Notes under the pieces: model-generated
Database searches by the model: none
Told to the model about the DNA's origin: nothing
What the model saw: the letters and a program-made list of their open reading frames with translations, nothing else
Part shown: positions 58,201 through 64,000 of the stretch, piece after piece
Position numbering within the stretch: the first letter of the stretch is position 1
Layout of the letters: each line of letters begins with the position of its first letter
DNA from: Caryophanales bacterium UBA7278
Lineage (GTDB): Bacteria; Bacillota_I; Bacilli_A; RFN20; CAG-826
Assembly (NCBI GenBank): GCA_002472275.1
Contig: DKRQ01000026.1
Coordinates: forward strand, 1-64,000
Reading direction: 5' to 3'
Length of the DNA: 64,000 nt
Translations under genes and position numbers: made by a program

Positions 58201-61200
58201 TTAGAGGTAGAGGCAGCCGACCGGACCCTCGTAGGCGAGGGAGTAGTACATCATCTGCCTGACGAACTGCTGTTGCTGCACTTCCTCGTTGACCTTGACG
58301 TTTAGGGTCTCAACCTTCCAGTCGACGAAGTAGTTGGTAGCATCCGCGGCGGTCTGGTTGACGGAGGCGTTGCTAGAACGGGTCGCATCGTAGAGGGCGC
58401 CTTTGGCGGATTGTCCGATCACACCGGAATCGTCGACGTCGCCGACGAAGTTCGCCGCGTATTCGGGCGCATCGAGCCAGACGTTCTTCATAACGCCGCC
58501 ATCGATGTTGTTGAGGGCGAGCCTTACCTTGGCGGAGGCGACGTTCATCGTGTTGGTGACCGCTCCTTCGGAGTCATGGCCGACCAAGCCGATCTTAAGT
58601 CCCGCCTCAAGGGAGGTGAGGGTCTTGAAGGAGGTGGAGTTGCCATGGCCATCGTCCTGGGTGACCTTTTCGCCGGAGATGCTCACGCCGACCTCGCCTA
58701 GCGGGGAGATGCCAAGGAGTTCGCCTAGGTTCATCGTGATGTCCCAGACGGGGGCGTTGGAGTTGCCATTATAGGCGTAGTGGAGGCAAGCGTCGTCGAA
58801 ATGGATGGCCTTGGTAGCGGTAGAGGAAGAAGAGCTTGCCGCCGGGGTTTCGGATTCCTCGAAGAATTCGTCGAGGACGCCTAGTCCATACTGGACGAGG
58901 TAGCCTAGCGGGTTGGCGTTCATCTGCTTTCCGGTGAAGCGCATCGCGTCGTAGACGTTGCGGACTTTGCCGTAGGAGGAGTCGCGGGTGATGAGGTATT
59001 CGCCGGTCGGGTCGATGCCGTTGGCGTAGTAATAGATGTCGGTATCACGGACGCCTTCGGCTTCGCTCGGACGGAAATAGGCGCTGCTATCGGGCGCGTT
59101 CACGCCGCGGATGACGGGGATGTCATGGAGGCGGGCGTAGGCTTTGGTCTCGGCCCCTTCGACGGAGGCGTAGGCATCGAAGCCATAGACGTCGATGTCG
59201 TAGCCGGCGATGTTGAGGGAGACGTCGCCATCGATGCCGTAGTAGGAGACGCCAGTAACCGGGGTCTCGATGGTCTTGGATGGATCTTCGGGATCCTCTT
59301 CCTCGATGAAGCGGACGCCGGAAACGGTGCCGACGGCATAGGAAGCGAGCTCGCCGATCGAGGAGATGTCGCTAAGGGCATCCTTATCCTCGATGGAGGA
59401 AAGTTCGGTGTTCTCCTGTTTGGCTTTGATGCCGGAGACCGTGAAGTCGATGGAGTGGGCGGTTTCGTCCTCGCCGACATAGTCGATGTCGATCACAAGG
59501 CTAGAAAGTCCCTTTTCCTCGGTGCTCGTCAAGGCTTCGTCGAATTCGGCCCTGATGAGGAAGGTCGCGCCTTCGGGGAGGCCGAGTTCGCTGCCGTTGA
59601 GAGTGATCTCGATGGACTCGTTGCCGAGTTCGATCGGGTTCACGTACTTGCTGGCCTGGAGGGAGAGCAAGGAGAAGTAATTGCCGGAGGTGATGTCGGA
59701 GATGACGCCGGTGGATTCTTCCTTGGCGAGGCTAGAGATGAGCCTGCCGAAGCGATCGTCCACGTCGAAGATGCCGTTAAGGGAGGGCTTAACGAGGTCG
59801 AGCAAGGTGGAAACGCCTAGCTTCGCCCCGATGCCGTTTTGGTTCTTCGGGTTGCTGGAGTGGGGGACGTTCGCGTCGTTGATGGAGTCGTAATGGAGGG
59901 CGACGGAATCGAGTTCGTCGTAGAGATCCATGGCGATGTTATGCTGCTGATAATAGCCTTCGCTCCTTTGGAGGAGTTTGGCGTTAACCGTGCCTTTACC
60001 TTGCTCGGAGGAGAGGTCGAAGGCCGCTTTGGCGTTGATATCAAGGCCGGTGGTCGGCTCTCCATTCGCATCGAGGACGCCGTCCTTGGTGGAGGTGACG
60101 TGGCCTTCGATGTTGGCTTCAAAGGACTTCGCGTCGACGATCGCGCCGATTTGATCCTTCAGGCCATAGACGTGGGAGAGGGGCTTAAGGTCCTCGAAGC
60201 CCGCGGGCATCGCGATATTGGCGATTTCGGCGAGGTTAAGGCCGAGGTGGCCGCGGAGAGTGAACGACATGAACTTGATATCGTTGAAGTCGATGCCGAT
60301 CAACTGGTTGCTGGAAATGGAGAGGGTGGCTCCGCCTTCAAGCCCGATCGGGGCGAAGGTGAGCTCGACGGTGAGGCTCGAATCGCCGCCTTCGATGGTT
60401 TTGACAAAGTCAAGCGCGGAGTCGTAGACGCCTTTGCCTAGGCCTTTGACGAAGTCGGAGTCGGTGATGGACTTGATCGCGTTGCCCAAAGAGGGGAGGA
60501 ACTTGGCGATCTGATCGACCGTGTTGGCTTCCTCGGCCTGCTCGGTCTTTTCGGCGGTCACGGATTCCTCTTTGGCGAAGAGGGAGCCCATGAGCTCGTC
60601 GAGATAGAGCCTGCTGGTCTTGGCTTCGACGAGGCCGTTGAGGTTGACGTAGGCGTCATAGTCCTGGAAAGGCTCGCCGCCTTTTTCGGTCTCGGAGCCT
60701 TTGACGTATCTGGCTTGGATCCTATGGGTGGTGTTGGGGACGACTTCCCACTCGGCGCCGCCGTTAGGCTGGATCTGCGAGAGGTTCACGTCGGCGGAAA
60801 CGCCTTCGAAGTCGAACTTGAAGTCCTGATGGAGTTCTTCCTTCTTGGAGAAATTCGCGGTCATATCGGACTTGAAGTCGCCGTTAACGGCGATCCTCAT
60901 GCCATCGTTGACCTCGTCTTTGGCGAGGACGGTACGGGAGCCTTCGACGCCATCTTGGTGATTCATGAGGTCGAGGCTTAGGTCGAAGGAGGCTTCGGGC
61001 CTGGCAAAGAGGGTGGCCACGGACTCGAAGAGGGCGGCCGAGTTGCGAAGATCCTTATAGGAAGAGAGGTCGCCGGGCATGAAGGAGGCGAAGTCGACGC
61101 TTTCTTGCTCAGCGGGGACCACGAGCGGGGTGATCGAGGCAGAGGCTTTGATCCTCATGGTCGGGTTGCCTTGCTCGTCTTCTTTGAAGTTGAAGTAATC

Positions 61201-62166
61201 CTGGGTTTCGGAGAGGACCGCGGGGAAATCCACGCCCGCGAAATCATAATTATCACCTTTCGCGCGGAAACCTAAGGGCAAGGTGGTCTCGCCTAAGGGG
61301 AGATTCCAAACAAAGTAGTGGTCCCTAACTTCCTCCATGGAGGCGAGGGAATCGGTGATACCATCGAGGTCGATGCCGCCTGCTTCACTTTCTTCGGAGG
61401 AGGAGGGGCTCGCGATGGAATCCTTGACCGTGTCGATGAGGGTGCCAAAATCCAGGCCCTTGATTCCGCCGTCAGAGATGATGCCGAGCATGTCGTCGAG
61501 GAGCCAGTCCAAGTCGCCGTATTCGTAGTAGGGGACGCCGCCGGTGACCGGATCGATCGCGGTCTCGACGCCGGAGATGATGTCGGTCTTTTCCAAAGAA
61601 ACCTTGTACTTGAGGTCCCATTTGTCTGCGTCGCCCGTGGAATCGAGGTTAACGAGGTTCACGTAGGCGTGCTCATCGAATAGGCCAAGGGCGACCTGCC
61701 TCTTCTTGCCGTTATATTCGACGGGGAGGTTGGCCACCATCGAGATATCGTGGATCGAAAGGCCGTTCATCGCGAACTGGACGAAGGCCCTTTCCCCGTT
61801 GGCGTAGCCGCCTTGGGCGTCGGTGATGTAGTCGCCGTTAGCGTCCTTGGCGTTAGGGGTCTTGATGACGTTGCCCTCGATATTGCCTTCGCTATCGGCG
61901 AATTGGAATTCGAGGCCGTCGATCGTGATCTCCATGCCTTTGGTCGCGGAGTCCGCCATATTGGCGATGAGCCTATCGCGTCCGGTCAACACGTTGTCAC
62001 TAGGGACGAGGTTGGAATCGCCGCCTTTTTCGATGATGACGTGTTGGGGAAGGACGAAATAAGTAGTGGCCGCGGTGGCGCCGAAGATGCCGATGAAGGC
62101 GAGGCCGGTCAGCCATGAGGATGAACGGAGTTTCTTGCCGTCGTTATGTTTTTTGAAGAGTTTCAT
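58201..62166 (-). CDS. Giant membrane-anchored surface protein (1321 aa), paralogue B
   Basis: 1321 residues. An N-terminal basic stretch and one hydrophobic helix (WLTGLAFIGIFGATAATTYFVL) act as signal anchor. The long body is Asp/Glu/Ser/Gly-rich, strand-rich and nearly cysteine-free. TGGVPYYEYGDLDWLLDDML (near 215), VWNLPLGETTLPLG and MNLGELLGISPLGEVGVSISG match blocks of paralogue A. The acidic character is stronger than in A. AGGAGG precedes the ATG, 15 nt after the stop of the 317-residue gene, so the two are co-transcribed. No family is recognised; surface adhesion, barrier or transport scaffold are only guesses. Confidence 0.75.
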   Translation of the reverse strand: MKLFKKHNDGKKLRSSSWLTGLAFIGIFGATAATTYFVLPQHVIIEKGGDSNLVPSDNVLTGRDRLIANMADSATKGMEITIDGLEFQFADSEGNIEGNVIKTPNAKDANGDYITDAQGGYANGERAFVQFAMNGLSIHDISMVANLPVEYNGKKRQVALGLFDEHAYVNLVNLDSTGDADKWDLKYKVSLEKTDIISGVETAIDPVTGGVPYYEYGDLDWLLDDMLGIISDGGIKGLDFGTLIDTVKDSIASPSSSEESEAGGIDLDGITDSLASMEEVRDHYFVWNLPLGETTLPLGFRAKGDNYDFAGVDFPAVLSETQDYFNFKEDEQGNPTMRIKASASITPLVVPAEQESVDFASFMPGDLSSYKDLRNSAALFESVATLFARPEASFDLSLDLMNHQDGVEGSRTVLAKDEVNDGMRIAVNGDFKSDMTANFSKKEELHQDFKFDFEGVSADVNLSQIQPNGGAEWEVVPNTTHRIQARYVKGSETEKGGEPFQDYDAYVNLNGLVEAKTSRLYLDELMGSLFAKEESVTAEKTEQAEEANTVDQIAKFLPSLGNAIKSITDSDFVKGLGKGVYDSALDFVKTIEGGDSSLTVELTFAPIGLEGGATLSISSNQLIGIDFNDIKFMSFTLRGHLGLNLAEIANIAMPAGFEDLKPLSHVYGLKDQIGAIVDAKSFEANIEGHVTSTKDGVLDANGEPTTGLDINAKAAFDLSSEQGKGTVNAKLLQRSEGYYQQHNIAMDLYDELDSVALHYDSINDANVPHSSNPKNQNGIGAKLGVSTLLDLVKPSLNGIFDVDDRFGRLISSLAKEESTGVISDITSGNYFSLLSLQASKYVNPIELGNESIEITLNGSELGLPEGATFLIRAEFDEALTSTEEKGLSSLVIDIDYVGEDETAHSIDFTVSGIKAKQENTELSSIEDKDALSDISSIGELASYAVGTVSGVRFIEEEDPEDPSKTIETPVTGVSYYGIDGDVSLNIAGYDIDVYGFDAYASVEGAETKAYARLHDIPVIRGVNAPDSSAYFRPSEAEGVRDTDIYYYANGIDPTGEYLITRDSSYGKVRNVYDAMRFTGKQMNANPLGYLVQYGLGVLDEFFEESETPAASSSSSTATKAIHFDDACLHYAYNGNSNAPVWDITMNLGELLGISPLGEVGVSISGEKVTQDDGHGNSTSFKTLTSLEAGLKIGLVGHDSEGAVTNTMNVASAKVRLALNNIDGGVMKNVWLDAPEYAANFVGDVDDSGVIGQSAKGALYDATRSSNASVNQTAADATNYFVDWKVETLNVKVNEEVQQQQFVRQMMYYSLAYEGPVGCLYL

Positions 62167-62181
62167 GATGATTCCTCCTGA

Positions 62182-63135
62182 TTATTCGAGTGATTCCGGA
62201 TAGGCCGGTAGTTTGCTTCCCACTTCCGGGAAGCCGAAGTCGGGTGCCCCGACGTGGAATTCGGTTACGAGGGTTCCCTCGCAGCTTGACCCGACTCCCG
62301 CGCTCGTGGTCGCGAAGTATTTCTCGTGGCTCTTGAGCTTTCTTAGGGTCAGGTCCTTGTCCATCGTCACCGTGAGGTGGCAATAGTCGAAGGTCGGTTT
62401 GTATTTGAGGCTTGAGATGGTTTGCATCTGGCATTGGTAACGGAGCACCCCGGTTTTGGGGTTGAGCTCTGCCTCGACGACGTATTGGCCATCCACTTCC
62501 TTGATAGCCGATTCCCCATCTCCCGAGGGCGGGGTTCCGCTAAGCATGGTGGCGGGGGAGACCAGGTAGACGAGCGATTCGGCGACGTTGCGACCCATCA
62601 TGGTCTTGTATTCGTCGTTGCTCATCGTCTTCTTCGTGTGGTTCTCGTAATCGTCGCGTTCGCCCCAATAGGTCGTGGTGACGTCCCCTTCGCGGAACAT
62701 GCGGTCGTGGATGTTGATGAGGGAGGAGGAGGCGTTGGATTCCTCGAAGAACCTTTCCCCCATCTTGACCGAACGGGTCTGGATGCCTTGCCTGACCATC
62801 GCGGCCTGGGTGAACCCGACCCCGATGCTCCAGCAGTTCTCGCTTTGGTCGAAGCGGGCGAACGAGGCGACGATGATCTCATCCACGGTGAGGGCCTTGT
62901 CGAAGGGGGTTCCCGCCTTCTCGGCTTTGGCGGCCTTGGCTAGGACCGCTTCCACGTTAGGCGCGTAATCGTCGAGCCCCGCCACGAATTGGTAGGCGTC
63001 GGGCTTGAGCATCTGCGCGACTTGGAAGCCGGCGAACATGCCTCCGCCCATCCCGACCACCAGAAGCGTCGGCAAAAGGAAGGCGTTTGCCTGGAAGTGG
63101 CGTTTCGTTTTTGCTTTGGCGACGCTAGGTTCCAT
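62182..63135 (-). CDS. Membrane-anchored protein of the surface-protein operon (unknown)
   Basis: 317 residues. A basic N-terminus (KAKTKRHFQANAF) precedes one transmembrane helix (LLPTLLVVGMGGGMFAGFQVA). The ~270-residue exported part is mixed alpha/beta with a helical region (FDKALTVDEIIVASFARFDQSENCWSIGVGF) and a strand-rich end (VLRYQCQMQTISSLKYK). Cysteines are few. AGGAGGAAGG precedes the ATG. It is the first gene of the operon with surface protein B and perhaps an assembly partner. No family is recognised. Confidence 0.7.
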   Translation of the reverse strand: MEPSVAKAKTKRHFQANAFLLPTLLVVGMGGGMFAGFQVAQMLKPDAYQFVAGLDDYAPNVEAVLAKAAKAEKAGTPFDKALTVDEIIVASFARFDQSENCWSIGVGFTQAAMVRQGIQTRSVKMGERFFEESNASSSLINIHDRMFREGDVTTTYWGERDDYENHTKKTMSNDEYKTMMGRNVAESLVYLVSPATMLSGTPPSGDGESAIKEVDGQYVVEAELNPKTGVLRYQCQMQTISSLKYKPTFDYCHLTVTMDKDLTLRKLKSHEKYFATTSAGVGSSCEGTLVTEFHVGAPDFGFPEVGSKLPAYPESLE

Positions 63136-63520
63136 TTCCTTCCTCCTGTGGCCGGGCTAATCCTACCGAATACGTGCGTATAGGCCTATCTACACGCACC
63201 TCTATTTCTTGAAGATAGGCATTCTCCGATTCGTAGAATTGCCGATAAAATGGGCAAAAATACCGGGGCTCATTGCTTTTTTATGCGTAAATGACTTGTC
63301 AATATATCATTCGATTCATCCATGGCAAATTTTCATTGAAATTTTCATGGATTTTCATTTTCGATTGAATTTCCTCGATGGAATCAAATGAATTTCATAT
63401 GTAAAAAACTAATTGACCTTTTTGATTTCCCATTTTGTTTTTTGAAAGATCGTTGCAAAGTGGTTAAAATATCAGTGTCAGCCTATTTTCACATCCTAGA
63501 CAGAAAGGAGGACAGGGGGA
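63136..63520. other. Divergent regulatory region between surface operon and CarD-type gene
   Basis: No gene is seen. From left to right: a nested palindrome GTGCGT...TAGGCCTA...ACGCAC (63174-63199); the second copy of the shared 19-bp dyad (63221-63239); three ATTTTCAT repeats starting at 63329, 63341 and 63351; and a promoter TTGAAA (63442-63447), 17 nt, TAAAAT (63465-63470) for the CarD-type gene. A TTGACA on the minus strand (63296-63301) has no good -10 partner. Confidence 0.65.
63221..63239. promoter_or_regulatory. Shared 19-bp quasi-palindrome, copy 2
   Basis: Identical to 57436-57454, and 86 bp upstream of the 317-residue membrane protein gene. In both places a second, different palindrome lies between the dyad and the gene. 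Confidence 0.7.
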
Positions 63521-64000
63521 GTGTACGCGAAAGACTCTTATGTGTTTCACACCCATTGCGGTGTCTGCCAAGTCGTCGACGTGGCGCCTCTTTCCGGCGA
63601 CCCTTCCGGCAGTCTTTATTATGTCCTCCGACCCCTCTATGGAGACGATGGCAGCAACATCGTCCGCGTCCCCTTCGATAACCCCGCTTCGCTAAGAAGG
63701 CCCCTCGACAAAGCCCTCGCCGAGGAGCTCATCGAGAACTGGCCCGACGTGAAAACCGACCTCTATATCTCCGATTCGAAAAAGAGGAAGCTCTCCTATG
63801 AGACCGCGCTTCGCTCGGGCATGGTGGAGGATCTCGCCGTGCTCCTAGAAGGGGCGATGCAAAGGAAGGCCAGGGATGGCCACCTCAACTCGATGGACGC
63901 CCAATTCGTCAATAGGGCCGCCCCGATCGTCTATGGGGAATTAGGGTTCGCCCTAGGCATGTCCGTGGAGGACACCAAGGCCTACGTAGCAAGCAGGACG
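63521..64000 (+). CDS. CarD-family transcription regulator (3' truncated by window edge)
   Basis: The GTG start at 63521 follows AAAGGAGG (63504-63511). All 160 visible codons are open. The N-terminus (YVFHTHCGVCQVVDV...YYVLRPLYGDDGSNIVRVPFDN) is the Tudor-like RNA-polymerase-binding fold of CarD/CdnL. The helical C-terminal DNA-contact region follows (LRSGMVEDLAVLLEGAMQRK). CarD proteins stabilise the open promoter complex. Typical members are about 160-170 residues, so only a few residues should be missing. The -35 TTGAAA and -10 TAAAAT are near consensus with 17-nt spacing. Confidence 0.88.
   Translation, partial: MYAKDSYVFHTHCGVCQVVDVAPLSGDPSGSLYYVLRPLYGDDGSNIVRVPFDNPASLRRPLDKALAEELIENWPDVKTDLYISDSKKRKLSYETALRSGMVEDLAVLLEGAMQRKARDGHLNSMDAQFVNRAAPIVYGELGFALGMSVEDTKAYVASRT

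Noticed and set aside
1..64000. CRISPR array, rRNA, prophage or riboswitch
   Set aside because: I saw no spaced short repeats, no rRNA, no phage structural genes, and no leader that I could match to a known riboswitch class.

Overview
The window looks like a chromosomal segment of an anaerobic, probably host-associated Bacillota. The signs are a CIRCE-controlled ClpB, PepF, RuvX, a HrcA/CarD-type regulatory style, Shine-Dalgarno sites of the AAAGGAGG type, and ferredoxin-type flavoenzymes with no oxygen-dependent enzyme in view. Base composition is mid-range and AGG, CTA and CTC codons are common. I suspect an Erysipelotrichia/Mollicutes-related lineage, but nothing here proves it.

Layout. 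0-1 kb: 3' end of an IS66-family element beside tRNA-Leu(CAA). 1-7 kb: glyA, then an overlapping SWIM-protein/SNF2-helicase pair. 7-12 kb: two secreted, membrane-anchored endonuclease I paralogues with an orphan DUF1778 antitoxin between them. 12-15 kb: a 970-residue iron-sulfur flavoenzyme followed by HypA. 15-19 kb: phosphopantetheinyl transferase, acyl-ACP thioesterase, an unknown membrane protein and a small exported protein. 19-22.5 kb: an AbiE-type toxin-antitoxin operon ending in a GNAT gene, then a GNAT-nucleoside phosphorylase fusion. 22.6-27 kb: an overlapping operon alternating GT8 glycosyltransferases and PlsC-type acyltransferases, ending in exonuclease III. 27-35 kb: M18 aminopeptidase, a HAD phosphatase, a run of unknown coiled-coil and membrane proteins, and two paralogous membrane proteins carrying DUF2188 or DUF1508 tails. 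35-39 kb: esterase and a phosphoribosyl cluster (prs, hpt, upp, apt). 39-44 kb: a double-HTH regulator, a GltD-like flavoprotein, clpB and a flavodoxin. 44-49 kb: a phosphorelay (hybrid kinase, REC-EAL, Hpt). 49-53.8 kb: membrane protein, pepF, patatin, ruvX. 53.8-63.1 kb: giant paralogous surface proteins around an XRE/membrane regulator. The window ends in a CarD-family gene.

How the parts work together. Secreted nucleases, a nucleoside phosphorylase domain and four phosphoribosyl enzymes suggest scavenging of external nucleic acid. The GT8/PlsC operon suggests glycolipid synthesis. The giant exported proteins occupy about 9 kb and share a 19-bp quasi-palindrome upstream of their two transcription units.

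The most striking window-wide signal is in the promoters. Fourteen genes have a TANNNT-like -10 box only 5-10 nt before the ATG, and ten of these are exactly 6 or 7 nt away. That is the geometry expected of leaderless mRNAs. Other genes in the same window have strong Shine-Dalgarno leaders.
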